A stretch of 64,000 bases of DNA from JACKHA01 sp041401985. Its GTDB lineage: Bacteria; Planctomycetota; Phycisphaerae; Phycisphaerales; UBA1924. The DNA is taken from NCBI GenBank assembly GCA_041401985.1, contig JAWKTE010000022.1, positions 1 to 64,000 on the forward strand, in the 5' to 3' direction. The notes under the pieces are model-generated. The model saw nothing but the letters and a program-made list of their open reading frames with translations, did no database searches and was not told where the DNA came from. Shown here piece by piece: positions 14,337 to 23,970 of this stretch. How positions within the stretch are numbered: position 1 is the first letter of the stretch; every line of letters begins with the position of its first letter. The position numbers and the translations under genes were made by a program.

Positions 14337-17300
14337 TCAGCAGCCTGCGGCGAAGATGGCCAGATAGTAGAAGAAGTCGTCGTTGTTGATCACGCCGTTC
14401 GGAACGCCATAGCCGGGCTGGCCGGGCACCGCGCCGGCGGTGAGGTCGGCCACGGCGACGTTGCCGGCGGCGAACTGGGCGATGTAGTAGAAGAAGTCGT
14501 CGTTGTTGATCACCCCGTTGGGCACGCCGTAGCCCGGCTGGCCGGCGATGGCGCCGGTGGTCAGGTCGGGGCGGCAGCCGGTGCCGACGGTGAGCGACTT
14601 GGAGGCGTTCGCGGCGAACGTCTCGCCGTAGGAGTTGCTCTCAACACTGACCGTGACCATGAACGGGCCGGTGCCCTGCGGAGCGACCAGGTCCCAGGAC
14701 GCGACCACGCCGACGCCGTCGGGGATCAGGCCGGGGAGCATGGGGTTGGCGCCGGTGAGGACCGTTGCGCCGTTGACGGCGATGCTCACGGCGTGGGCGT
14801 TGAGGTCGCCCGCGTTGTTGACCGTGGCCTGGAGCGTGAAGGTCTGGCCGGGGGTGACGAGGTTCGGTGAGAACAGCGAGATGTCGAACGCCGGGCCGGT
14901 GGCGGCCACGAAGTTCTCCTGCGTGGCCAGCGCGAACTCCTCGGTCGGCACGTCGGGGTCGAACGCGCCGAAGGCCTCGACCTTCAGCACGACCATCGCG
15001 TCCTGGTCGACGTCGATCTGCTCGACGTTGTCGATCGGGCTGGCCGAGGAGGCCATCATCGCGTTGCTGGCCTCGTTCCAGGCGGTGAGGTCGAGGTCGG
15101 AGAGCGACTCGATCTGGGTGGGGAAGGTCGCGCCGTTGTACGCGACGTGGCGTCGCCAGACGAGCGTGGCCTTCTCATTGACAAACATCTGGCCGACGTA
15201 GAGGCGGTAGTCGGCGGTCTCGGGCGCGGGCGGGACCGAGTCGACGAAGTAATCGAGGCCGTGGGTGTAGGCGCGGCCCAGGTTCAGGTAGCCCCAGCCG
15301 TAGCGACGGCTCCAGAACGAGCCGTCGACCCAGGTGTCGTCGGTGGTGGTGGAGGTGTTGTTCTCGTTGATGGCATCGGCGGTGTTGATGAGGATGGCCT
15401 TGCCGGCGGTGACGTTGTTCACGCCCAGGTCGTAGAGCAGAACGATGCTGCCGCCGGTGTGGGGCGAGGCCGAGGACGTGCCCCCGATGTTGCTGAACCC
15501 GCCGGTAGGGTTGGTGGACATCGAGTTGTTGCCGGGCGCGGCGATGTCGGGCTTCTTGCGTCCGGCGACGGTGCCGCCGGTGGAGGACGACGAGGTGATG
15601 CGGTGTGTGGTGCGATTCTGGCTGTTGAAGTCGTCCATGTTGGCACTGGCCATGAGGTTGTAGGCCGGGGCGGGGTGGGTGATGGTGATGCCGGTCTGGG
15701 ACCACCCGCCGTTGCCGGTGGACTTGGAGACCATGCAGGCGAAGGTGTCGATGACGCCGTCGAAGAACTGGTCGGTGGTGGAGTAGTCGCTGGCGTTGGC
15801 GGTGCCGTTGCCGAAGGAGTAGTTGACGACCTCGGGCTCGCCGGTGGAGGCGATGTAGTCCATGCCGGGCATGGACGTGGTGATGGAGCCGGCGATGGCG
15901 GCGACGATGGTGTCGCAGCCGAAGGCCATGCCGGTGAAGGTGGTGTCGGTGGAGGCGAGGATCACCCGCATGGCGGCCTCGGACAGCGACGGGGTCGCAG
16001 TTCGGCCGCGGTGGTCGCTTGAGCGCTGAAGAACGACTCGACGCAGCGCCCAGCGCCGGAAGATCGAGCATCCTGGCCCGGTGCGGTCTGACCGTGCCGT
16101 CCTTCGACTTGATCCCGGCGCACCAGCTCGGTCCCGTGTTCGTCGCGGCAGATCGTGCAGCGATTCGGCGTCAACCCCGCGTCGGCGTACAGCCGCGGAC
16201 CAGCACCCGGAACGTCTGCCCAGCAGGACGGGGTCTCGGTGGTGTCGGCCCGAGGGCCGAAGGCGCAGGCCACGGCATGCGCGGCCACCGCCACCGAGAC
16301 CTGACGTAGCGGCCGGTGCCTCGTCGAGCCGGTGGTCCGGCCGCGGCCGGCCGGCGTTCGACCCCTCCGGCCCTGTCCTTCCTGACCATCGAAGTAGACG
16401 CTGGCGTTGGTCACCAGGCCGGTGGAGTCCATCGCGACCCGACCGCGGCCCGGTCTGCCCGGTCACGCCGCGGAGCAGGTCGGTGGCCTCGATCACGCCG
16501 ACCACGTGCGGCTTGGCGTGCAGCTTCTGCAGCGTCGTGTAGTGGGCCACGCTCGAGACCCGCGCGGCGGACGTCGGGCATCTCGGCCAGCAGCTGGGTG
16601 ATGCCCGGAAGGTCTGCGGTGCCCAGAACAGGCGAGGCTGCGGCTGCGTGAAGTCGTGGCGGCGATCGACCCGGGTGCTCACGCACCGCCGAGCGCGGCC
16701 AGCGACAGCCGCGACTCCAGAACGATCCATCGGGTCGGGCGTCCTTATATGGCCGGCATTGGACGGCTCAATGAACATCTGTCAAATCGTTTGAGAGCCG
16801 ACCATGCCGGTGAAGGTGGTGCTGGAGGCGAGATGCCGGCCATGCCCGTGCCGTGCCCGTTGGTGTCGCCCCCGCCGAAGTTGGAGAGGAACGGGTGGGA
16901 CACGAGGGCCGGGTGTGTGTTGAACACGCCGGTGTCGAGCACGCCGACATCGAACACGCCGCCGGTGATGTTGTTGGCCCAGAACCCGGTGACCAGGCCG
17001 AGCGAGTGCTTGTGGTTGTCGAGTTCGGGTGCGCCGGGGTGGTCGATGTCGATGGTGGCCACCAGCGGGTGCTGCGCGATGGCCGCGACCTGCGCCGCCG
17101 GGAGCCTGGCCCCCACGACGCTGACGGCGGCGGCGCGGCTGGTGACCTGCCCGCCCATCATCGTGATGAACGCCGCGAGCGCGTCCTGATCGGGCCGGAC
17201 GGTGGCGGCGATGCGACGGTGGATCTCCTGGCGGAGCGAACGCTCGAGGTCGTCGAGTTCGGCGGCCAGCGCGCGGCGCTGGGCGATGCCGCCCTCGTCG

Positions 17301-17830
17301 AGCACGCCGGGGACCATTGGGGCGTCGGCGTTGGTGGGCATCGAGGGGCGTCCCATGACGCTGCCCGAGATCGCGCGCATCTGCTGGCCCAGTTCGTCGA
17401 TGCGGGCCACGACCGGGGCGAGGTCCTGGCGCACCTGTCGGGCGATGACGCTCGCCGGCTGCGGGCGGAGCAGGATGGCCACGTTGATCGTGTCGGTGGG
17501 CTGGGCCTGGGCCAGCGCGCCGGCGAGGGCAGGCTGGATGACCTGCGGCGGCTGGGCGGCGATGAAGGCCCGGAACTGGGCCGCGGTCAGCCACTGCTGG
17601 CCCACCCCGAACCGGGTGACCTCCTGCCCGTTCTCGTAGGACTTCTGCACGGCGTACAGCCCGCCGTTGTGCTCGACGTACTGGCCCCAGCCCGGCGCGG
17701 CCGGGGACAGGTCCAGCATCTGGGCGGCCGCGACGCCAGGCAGGGCCAGCAGCCCGGCGGCGGCGTGGAGCAGAACGGTGCGGGTTGGTCGGCGGGCCTC
17801 GGATCGGGCTGGGCGATGGCTCTGGCGCAT
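14337..17830 (-). pseudogene. Secreted subtilisin-like protease with Gly-Cys dockerin tail, split by an IS remnant
   Basis: The N-terminal part (17830-16832, from an ATG with GGAGG five bases ahead) has a signal peptide ending GVAAAQ, a prodomain-like region, and S8 motifs with Asp299 (GVLDTGV) and His326 (NGHGTGMAG). It then leaves frame. The C-terminal part resumes at 15962 (ILASTDTTFTGMAFGCD) and carries the Ser motif GGTSSASPHTGG, a CARDB-like domain (NLVTPGQTFTLQATVNNAGD) and two dockerin units ending FAAGC (541 residues to the stop at 14337). Joining Gly332-Ile333 to residue 15962 restores one subtilase of about 870 residues. The gap is filled by a degenerate DDE transposase. Whether the downstream part is still made is unknown. 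Confidence 0.85.
15963..16831 (-). mobile_element. Degenerate IS element (DDE transposase, IS4/IS5 type) inside the protease gene
   Basis: Minus-strand reading in shifting frames gives the marks of a DDE transposase: SVAHYTTLQKLHAKPHVVGV, AMDSTGLVTNASVYFDG (first Asp), GPRLYADAGLTPNRCTICRD (second Asp) and CVESFFSAQ (Glu), ending LSEAAMRV where the protease resumes. At least three frame changes are needed, so it is inactive, or the local sequence has indel errors. At the right side (16803-16831) lies an imperfect copy of the protease sequence that also follows the element (CACCACCTTCACCGGCATGG is identical in both), as a large direct duplication. A short palindrome-like end (CGGCTCTCAAAC...TTGAGCCG) is at 16763-16802. 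Confidence 0.75.
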
Positions 17831-17910
17831 GCGGACCTCCGTGGGGACGTGATCGGTGCGGGGGCTGGGTTGGGACGGACTCGGGGCCGAGCGCCCCGGC
17901 GTGCGGATGC

Positions 17911-17940
17911 AAAAAAGACCGGGGGCGCGGCCCCCGGTCT
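17911..17940 (-). terminator. Rho-independent terminator
   Basis: On the minus strand, AGACCGGGGGC-CGC-GCCCCCGGTCT followed by six T. It lies just after the HAF-repeat gene and before the start of the protease gene. Confidence 0.95.
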
Positions 17941-18020
17941 GGGATCAGTCTACCAGATGTCCCCACCGCGATGGAAGCGGAATCCGGGGTGGACCACGAC
18001 GCTTGCGCGTCGGGCTCTGC

Positions 18021-19319
18021 TCAGCAGCCGGCGGCGAAGATGGCCAGGTAGTAGAAGAAGTCTTCGTTCGAGAGCACCCCGTCCGGGACGCCGTAGCCCG
18101 GCCCGCCTGGGATCGCGGTGGTGGTCAGGTCGGCGGCGGCGAGGTTCTGCTCGTTGAACTGGAGCAGGTAGTAGAAGAAGTCCTCGTTGGTCAGCGTGCC
18201 GTCGGGCACGGCGAAGCCCGGGGCCATCGGGGATGCGGCGGTCGTGAGGTCGGCGGGGCAGTCGAACACCGGGACGAGCGGGCGGAGCAGGAACGTCCGG
18301 CGGGACGGGTCGAGTCCGGAGGCCTTGCTGCCGCGGGCCACGATCATGCCGTGGTCGTTGATGGCGTTGGCTTGCCCGAAGTAGATGTAGTTCTCGGGGT
18401 TCTCGACCATGTCGATGATGGGCGTGAGGCCGACGCCGGGCGTCCAGACCCAGGCGATGCCCGCGGAGGAACTGGAGAAGAGCGACTCGCCGCAGACCTG
18501 GCCGAACTCGTTGATGGCCCAGGCCTCGTCGCGCGAGCCATTGGCGGTCGTACCGAGGGCGAAGATGGGCATCTCGGGCCCCGCGACGAACCCGGTGTAG
18601 AGCGTGGTCGAGGAGGTGCGGTTGAGCGAGTCGCCGCACACGTCGCCCGACTCGTTGATCGACTGGGCGAACGAGCCGTCGCTGAACGAGCCGGGCAGCG
18701 TGCCGAAGGTGCGGACCTCGTTCGTGCGGAGGTTGAGCGTGGCGGCGATGCCGTTGAACGAGCCGGCGACCACGCCCTGATTCGAGATATCGCGGAACTC
18801 CCAGCCGGGCGGGGACTCGACCATGCCGGTGGCCTCCGAGTAGTAGAACCACTTCCGCTGGCCCAGCCCCGAGGCGGCGGTGGCGATGCCCACGATCTCG
18901 CCCAGATCGTTGATCGCCAGCGGGCGGCTGCCGTTCTGCCCGGGCAGCGTGCCGAGCATGGTGTGCTGCCCGCGCCGGTAGACCCAACCAAAGACGTTGT
19001 AGCCGTCGTCGAAGCCCGCGGTGCCGACGATGTGCCCGAGGTTGTTCACGTCGAGGGCCGACGAGTACTGGCCCGAAGGATGCGGCGGGGCGGGCAGGGC
19101 GACGATGCCCGTCGCCTCGGTCCACGAGAACGCCAGCGTGCCGGCGTTCTGCACCGAGCCGACGACCTGCCCGTGGTTGTTGATCGCCCGCCCGACCGTG
19201 CTGAACCCGAATCCGGGGATGCGCCCCAGGTCGGTCACGCTGTAGGTCTGGGCGAGGGCGTGCGGTGCCGCGAGCGCGCAGGCGAGCACGGCGGTGGTCG
19301 TGGATGCGCTTCGTGTCAC
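18021..19319 (-). CDS. HAF-repeat secreted protein with Gly-Cys dockerin tail
   Basis: 432 residues from GTG 19319 (GGAGGAGCC upstream); the frame is open to 19355 but the GTG directly precedes a signal peptide ending AAPHALAQ. The body is built of HAF-type repeats: AINNHGQVVGS, DVNNLGHIVGT, AINDLGEIVGI, DISNQGVVAGS, SINESGDVCGD, AINEFGQVCGE and AINDHGMIVA, spaced about 45 residues apart, with W/F before each. These extracellular repeats probably form a propeller of unknown ligand. The tail has two dockerin-like units (FAVPDGTLTNEDFFYYLLQ, GYGVPDGVLSNEDFFYYLAI) and ends FAAGC. An intrinsic terminator follows. Confidence 0.85.
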   Translation of the reverse strand: MTRSASTTTAVLACALAAPHALAQTYSVTDLGRIPGFGFSTVGRAINNHGQVVGSVQNAGTLAFSWTEATGIVALPAPPHPSGQYSSALDVNNLGHIVGTAGFDDGYNVFGWVYRRGQHTMLGTLPGQNGSRPLAINDLGEIVGIATAASGLGQRKWFYYSEATGMVESPPGWEFRDISNQGVVAGSFNGIAATLNLRTNEVRTFGTLPGSFSDGSFAQSINESGDVCGDSLNRTSSTTLYTGFVAGPEMPIFALGTTANGSRDEAWAINEFGQVCGESLFSSSSAGIAWVWTPGVGLTPIIDMVENPENYIYFGQANAINDHGMIVARGSKASGLDPSRRTFLLRPLVPVFDCPADLTTAASPMAPGFAVPDGTLTNEDFFYYLLQFNEQNLAAADLTTTAIPGGPGYGVPDGVLSNEDFFYYLAIFAAGC

Positions 19320-19394
19320 GATTCGGCTCCTCCGATCTGGCTCCAACCCATCCAAGGTGCCGCGACCCGGGCGGACCGGACACCGAATCGGGAG

Positions 19395-19432
19395 AAAAAC
19401 GGCCCGCGAACGCCTGGACGCTCGCGGGCCGG
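19395..19432 (-). terminator. Rho-independent terminator
   Basis: On the minus strand, CGGCCCGCGAGCG-TCCAGG-CGTTCGCGGGCCG followed by five T. It terminates the 1110-aa gene just downstream of its stop at 19457. Confidence 0.95.
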
Positions 19433-19456
19433 GAGATCATCGCAAGCGATCGCGGC

Positions 19457-22400
19457 TCAGCACCCGCCCGCGAACAGGCTGAGATAGAAGAAGAAGTCGT
19501 CGTTGGTGATCTGCCCGTTGGGCACGCCGAAGCCCGGCTGGCCGGGGATGGCGCCGGTGGTCAGATCGGCGTCGGGGTCGCCGGCGGCGAAGATGGCGAG
19601 GTAGAAGAAGAAATCGTCGTTGTTGAGCACGCCGTTCGGGACGCCGAAGCCCGCCTGGCCCGCGATGGCGCCGGTGGTCAGGTCGGGCGGGCAGTGGAAC
19701 CAGATGTCGACGGCGGTGGGGAGGTAGACGACGCGCATGGCCACGCCCGCGGGCAGGGGCGGGCGGACGACGGTGTCGAAGCGCCCGGTGATGGTCGTGC
19801 CGGTCATGATCCGCATGGTGTCCTGGCGGGCCGGGACATAAGGGGCCAGCAGCGAGACGTCGAGGGTGCCGTCGAGGCTGATGGTGGTGGTGCCGGCGTT
19901 GGTGAACCGGTCGAAGTCGGCGGTCCCGGTGCCGCCGATCTGGATGAAGATGTCGCCGTCGGCGTGGTTGGTGAAGTTGCCGGAGAGTTGCATGGACCCG
20001 GGGCCGTTGGTGCCGGGGGCGATGTCGGAGCGGTTGATGAACGAGCCCGTGCCGACGATCTGGCCCTGGCCCGTGATGGCGTGCGGGGCGACGTGTGTGA
20101 CGGTGACGCCGGTCTCGGCGACGATTCGTGAGAAGACCGTGGTGGTGGTGAGTTCGACGCTGCCCGTCCCGCCGAGGGTGCCCGACTGGTTGAAGCGAAG
20201 GTCCGCCTGCGAACCGACCTGCAGCGGGTTCACACGGAGGAGCCCGTTGTTGACCAAGCCTGCGCCCTCGATGTTCACGTCGTGCCCGGCGTTCACGTCC
20301 GTGTCGGTGTTGAGCGTGACGTTTCGGAGCGTGGACACACCCGCGCTGGTCCGGAGCAGGCCGCCGCCGGACGCGTTGATCGAGCCGCCGTCGATGGTGG
20401 CGCTGGCCAGCGAGACGAACGCGTCCGCGCCCGTCGCGTTGATGACCCCGCCGCCGGTCTGATCGATCTCGATGCCCGAGATCAGCAGTTCCGAACTCGC
20501 GGCGGCCGTCATCGTCGCGTTGTTGGCCTTGTCGGAGGTCTGCAGCACGAGCGGGAAGTTGTTCTGCCCGACCGAGTCGTCGGCGACGATCGCGCCGTTG
20601 TTGACCAGGCTTGCGTTGACCTGGCCCGTGCCGCGGATCGTGTGCCCGGCGGCGTGGGTGATCGTGGCGCCCGCACCGGTGCTGACGACCGCGAACGGCC
20701 CGTTGGTGACCAGGCGGACCTCGCCGGTCCCGCCGAGCGTGCCCGACTCGTCGAACCGGAACGTGGCGGCGGAGCCGAGTTGGGCGGGGTTGATGCGGAG
20801 CAGGCCGTTGTTGGCCAGCCCGGAGCCGCGCACCACCAGGACCCGCCCGGCGAGCAGGTCGGTGTCCGTGTTGAGCGTCACCGATTCGAAGACCGACGTG
20901 CCGTTGGCCATCGAGCACATGCCGCCGCCGGTTCCGATGACGGACCCGCCGAGGATCGTGGCGCTGGAGAACGTCACGATCGCGCCGGTCCCGGTGGCGC
21001 GGAGGTTCCCGCCACCGGTCTGGTCGATGGTGATGCCGGAGATCGCCAGTTCGGAGCCGGCCGCGGCCTCCATGTTCGCGTTGTTGACCTTGTTGCCGGT
21101 CTGGAGAGTCAGCGGGAAGCCGTCCTGGGCGACGGAGTCGTCCGCGACGATGTCGCCGTCGTTGACCAGCAGCGCGTTGACCTGGCCCACGCCCCGGATC
21201 AGGTGCCCGGCGTCGTGGGTGATGGTCACGCCGGCGGCCGAGTTGAGCACGGAGAACGGCCCGTTGGCCATCAGGCGGACCTCGCCCGAGCCGGTGAGCA
21301 CGCCGTCCTGATCGAACCGCAGCGTGGCGGCGGACCCGAGGATGCTCGGGTTCACGCGCAGCAGCCCGTTGTTCATCAGGCCCGTGCCAGCGACGGAGAT
21401 GGTTCGCCCGGCGTCCAGGTCGGTGGGCGTGTTGAGGATCACGCTGTTGAGCACGTTCGTGCCCGCGGCGACGTTCAGCAGGCCGCCGCCAGTGGCGTTG
21501 ACGGCCCCGCCCAGGATCGTCGCGCTCGACAGCCCGATCGTGCCCCCGTCGGCCAGCAGCACGCCGCCGCCGGTCTGGTCCACGGTGATGCTGCTGATCG
21601 TCAGCGTGGAGCCGGTGGCGGCCTCCATCGACGCGTTGTTGGTCTTGGTCGATGTCTGCAGAAGCAGTTCGGTCCCGACCACGGCGACCGACGCATCGGC
21701 CCGGACCGTGCCCTGGTTGACCAGACGGGCGTTGACGTTGCCGACGCCCCGGATCGTGTGGGCGGCGCCGTTGGTCATGGTGATGTTGGTGCCGGTGTTC
21801 ATCTGCGTGAACGCACCACCCGTCTGCATGCGCACCTCGCCGGTCCCACCCAGCGTGCCATCGGCGTCGAAGCGGAGCGTCGCGGCCGCGCCGGCCCCGG
21901 TGTCGTTCATCGCGATCACGTTGTTGTTCGAGATGCCCGACCCGGCAGCGGACACGGTCGTTCCGCCGGCGATTCGGACGGGGGCGTTCACCGCCACCCC
22001 GCTGAACGAGGTCGTGCCCGCGATAGTCTGGAACGTGCCCGAGCCGGTTGTGTTGATCTGGCCGCCCACGATGCTGGAGCCGGAGGTCTGGATGATGCCG
22101 CCGTCGAGCAGGAGTTGTCCGCCGCCGGTCTGGTCGACCTGCATCCCCAGCAGATCGAGCGTGCTGGCCGAGCGGCTGGCCAGCGTGCCCATGTTGGCGC
22201 AGTTGGCCGCGTTCGTGAACTGCAGCGAGTTGGTGCCGGCCACGAAGAGCGAGGAGTCCGCGGCGATCAGGCCCAGGTTCATCGAGGGCAGGGTGAACTG
22301 CCCGACACCCCGGATCGTGTGGCTCGCGCCGTTGGCGAGCGAACCCAAACCGGAAAGCCGCGAGAACCCGCCGCCGGTCCGAAGTTGCACCTCGCCGGTC

Positions 22401-22789
22401 CCGCCCAGCGTCACCGGGCCCGCCAGGGCGATCACCCCCGCCGCGCCGCTCCCCGCGGGATTGACCGAGACGATCCCGTTGTTGGTCGACGCCGCCGAGT
22501 TCAGCGTGATCGTCCGCCCGCCCTCGACGAGCAGTTCGGCCATCGGGTTCGTGATCGACAGCGAGCCGATGTTCGGGTTGATCGCGGGCGGCCCGCTCAG
22601 GCTCACGGTGTACGCCGAGCCGCCCCCGAGGATCGCGTCCTCGCCGGCGTTGTCCGGCACGTTCATCGGGCTCCAGTTGGCGGCCGACCCCCAGGCCCCG
22701 GAACCGGACGCCCACATGATCGGCTGGGCGGACGCAACGGTGGCGGTGCCGCAGCACGCCGCCAGAACAAGCGCGGAACGGGTCCTCAT
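19457..22789 (-). CDS. Large repetitive autotransporter-like secreted protein with Gly-Cys dockerin tail
   Basis: 1110 residues; ATG 22789 has AGGAGG eight bases ahead. Signal peptide MRTRSALVLAACCGTATVAS, then AQ. After WASGSGAWGSAANWSPMNVP, the opening seen in PEP-CTERM and autotransporter-like proteins, come four long repeats of about 185 residues, each begun by (V/I)DQTGGG and containing GGTGEVRL, HTIRGVGQVNA and LVNNG phrases. They should form a right-handed beta-helix. The tail has two dockerin-like units (FGVPNGVLNNDDFFFYLAI, FGVPNGQITNDDFFFYLSL) with FFF in place of FYY, and ends FAGGC. Probably an adhesin or surface fibre; no catalytic residues are seen. Confidence 0.85.
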   Translation of the reverse strand: MRTRSALVLAACCGTATVASAQPIMWASGSGAWGSAANWSPMNVPDNAGEDAILGGGSAYTVSLSGPPAINPNIGSLSITNPMAELLVEGGRTITLNSAASTNNGIVSVNPAGSGAAGVIALAGPVTLGGTGEVQLRTGGGFSRLSGLGSLANGASHTIRGVGQFTLPSMNLGLIAADSSLFVAGTNSLQFTNAANCANMGTLASRSASTLDLLGMQVDQTGGGQLLLDGGIIQTSGSSIVGGQINTTGSGTFQTIAGTTSFSGVAVNAPVRIAGGTTVSAAGSGISNNNVIAMNDTGAGAAATLRFDADGTLGGTGEVRMQTGGAFTQMNTGTNITMTNGAAHTIRGVGNVNARLVNQGTVRADASVAVVGTELLLQTSTKTNNASMEAATGSTLTISSITVDQTGGGVLLADGGTIGLSSATILGGAVNATGGGLLNVAAGTNVLNSVILNTPTDLDAGRTISVAGTGLMNNGLLRVNPSILGSAATLRFDQDGVLTGSGEVRLMANGPFSVLNSAAGVTITHDAGHLIRGVGQVNALLVNDGDIVADDSVAQDGFPLTLQTGNKVNNANMEAAAGSELAISGITIDQTGGGNLRATGTGAIVTFSSATILGGSVIGTGGGMCSMANGTSVFESVTLNTDTDLLAGRVLVVRGSGLANNGLLRINPAQLGSAATFRFDESGTLGGTGEVRLVTNGPFAVVSTGAGATITHAAGHTIRGTGQVNASLVNNGAIVADDSVGQNNFPLVLQTSDKANNATMTAAASSELLISGIEIDQTGGGVINATGADAFVSLASATIDGGSINASGGGLLRTSAGVSTLRNVTLNTDTDVNAGHDVNIEGAGLVNNGLLRVNPLQVGSQADLRFNQSGTLGGTGSVELTTTTVFSRIVAETGVTVTHVAPHAITGQGQIVGTGSFINRSDIAPGTNGPGSMQLSGNFTNHADGDIFIQIGGTGTADFDRFTNAGTTTISLDGTLDVSLLAPYVPARQDTMRIMTGTTITGRFDTVVRPPLPAGVAMRVVYLPTAVDIWFHCPPDLTTGAIAGQAGFGVPNGVLNNDDFFFYLAIFAAGDPDADLTTGAIPGQPGFGVPNGQITNDDFFFYLSLFAGGC

Positions 22790-22901
22790 CTCTCACACCT
22801 CCTGGGCAGCGACAACGAACCGAAGCCAGCGGGCGACCGAGCCGCGGCGGGTCCATCATCTTGCCGAGCCTTAGGTTAGCGGAGGAGGGCGAACGATCAA
22901 C

Positions 22902-22926
22902 GAAAAAGCCCCCGGACTCGGGGGCT
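22902..22926 (-). terminator. Rho-independent terminator
   Basis: On the minus strand, AGCCCCCGAGTCCGGGGGCT followed by a run of T. It ends transcription of the 248-aa secreted-protein gene. Confidence 0.93.
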
Positions 22927-22970
22927 CTGGGGAAACACCTTGGTTGGCAATCTGGGCAACTTCGGGCAGA

Positions 22971-23717
22971 TCAGCAGCCAGCGGCGAACAGGGCGAGGTA
23001 ATAGAAGAAATCGTCGTTGTTGATCACGCCGTTGGGCACGCCGTAGCCGGGTTGGCCGGGGATGGCGCCGGTGGTGAGGTCGGCGGCGGGGCTGCCCTGG
23101 GCGAAGATGAACAGGTAGTAGAAGAAGTCGTCGTTGCTCAGGACGCCGTTGGGCACGCCGAAGCCGGGCTGGCCGGCGATGGCGCCGGTGGTGAGGTCGG
23201 GCGGGCAGACGCCGGCGGCGATGAAGTGCTGGGTGTCGTCGAGGTTGATCCAGCCGACGTTCTCGCCCCAGGCGTAGCCGCGGAAGCGCCGGGCGGCTGG
23301 GTCCCAGCGGGCCTCCTGGCCGAAGGCGAGGAGGGTGGGGGCGGTGTTGAAGTTGATCCAGCCGATGTTCTCGCCCCAGGCCAGGCCGGAGAGGAGGTTG
23401 TTGGGCTGGATGTTGACGCCGTGGTCGGCGCCGGTGGTGTTGGCGTAGGCGGTGCCGTTGACGGGTGTGCCGTCGCCCATGTTGATCCAGCCGCAGTTCT
23501 CGCTCCAAGCAAAGCCGGCGAGGAAGCGTGGGGCGGAGACAGAGGGCAGGAGGCGGACGCCCTGGGACGCGGCGTTGGCGTCGCGCCAGTTGGTCCAGCC
23601 GATGTTCTCGCCCCAGGCGTGTTTGTGGTTGGCGTCGATGTCGGAGAGTTGGGCCAGGGCGGGGGTGCTCGCCGCGGCGAGGGCGAGCAGGGGAGTCGCG
23701 GCGAGGGTTCGGCGCAT
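22971..23717 (-). CDS. Secreted W-x-E-N-x-GW repeat protein with Gly-Cys dockerin tail
   Basis: 248 residues. Signal peptide to about residue 22 (STPALAQ). The body has four repeats of the phrase AWGENIGWTNW / AWSENCGWINM / AWGENIGWINF / AWGENVGWINL, about 40 residues apart, a motif known in cell-surface proteins of unknown function. Two dockerin-like units follow (GFGVPNGVLSNDDFFYYLFI, GYGVPNGVINNDDFFYYLAL) and the end is FAAGC. It is the most upstream gene in the minus-strand row of six dockerin-tailed genes. Confidence 0.85.
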   Translation of the reverse strand: MRRTLAATPLLALAAASTPALAQLSDIDANHKHAWGENIGWTNWRDANAASQGVRLLPSVSAPRFLAGFAWSENCGWINMGDGTPVNGTAYANTTGADHGVNIQPNNLLSGLAWGENIGWINFNTAPTLLAFGQEARWDPAARRFRGYAWGENVGWINLDDTQHFIAAGVCPPDLTTGAIAGQPGFGVPNGVLSNDDFFYYLFIFAQGSPAADLTTGAIPGQPGYGVPNGVINNDDFFYYLALFAAGC

Positions 23718-23871
23718 GGTGTCATCCTCTCAGAACGCGGGCGGAGGTTCAAGGCTGTACCGCGGGACCGGTGCGTGGACCGGCGGGTCCGGCTGCCCTG
23801 AAGAAGCGGGGGGGCGGGCGGCCCGCTGACAGCGAAGCCGGGGAGATGAGGTGGTGTCCGGGCGGGGCGGC

Positions 23872-23931
23872 GATGGGCGGGCTGATGGGTGGGCTGATGG
23901 GTGGGCCGATGGGTGGGCCGATGGGCGTGGC
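23872..23931. repeat. Tandem repeat, five 12-base units
   Basis: Five consecutive units of GATGGGYGGGCY; the fifth has diverged (GATGGGCGTGGC). It lies 40 bases before the tRNA gene. No gene is read through it. Confidence 0.9.
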
Positions 23932-23970
23932 GAGCGTGGTCTTTGGAGGCGGGGCGTACGATTGCGGCGT

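Noticed and set aside
20282..22879. 865-residue open frame on the plus strand opposite the 1110-aa gene
   Set aside because: It is the shadow of a GC-rich repetitive gene. The minus strand has signal peptide, ribosome site, repeats and dockerin tail; the plus frame has only Arg/Ala/Gly-rich sequence.
23872..23931. CRISPR-like array
   Set aside because: Units are 12 bases without spacers; no cas genes in the window.
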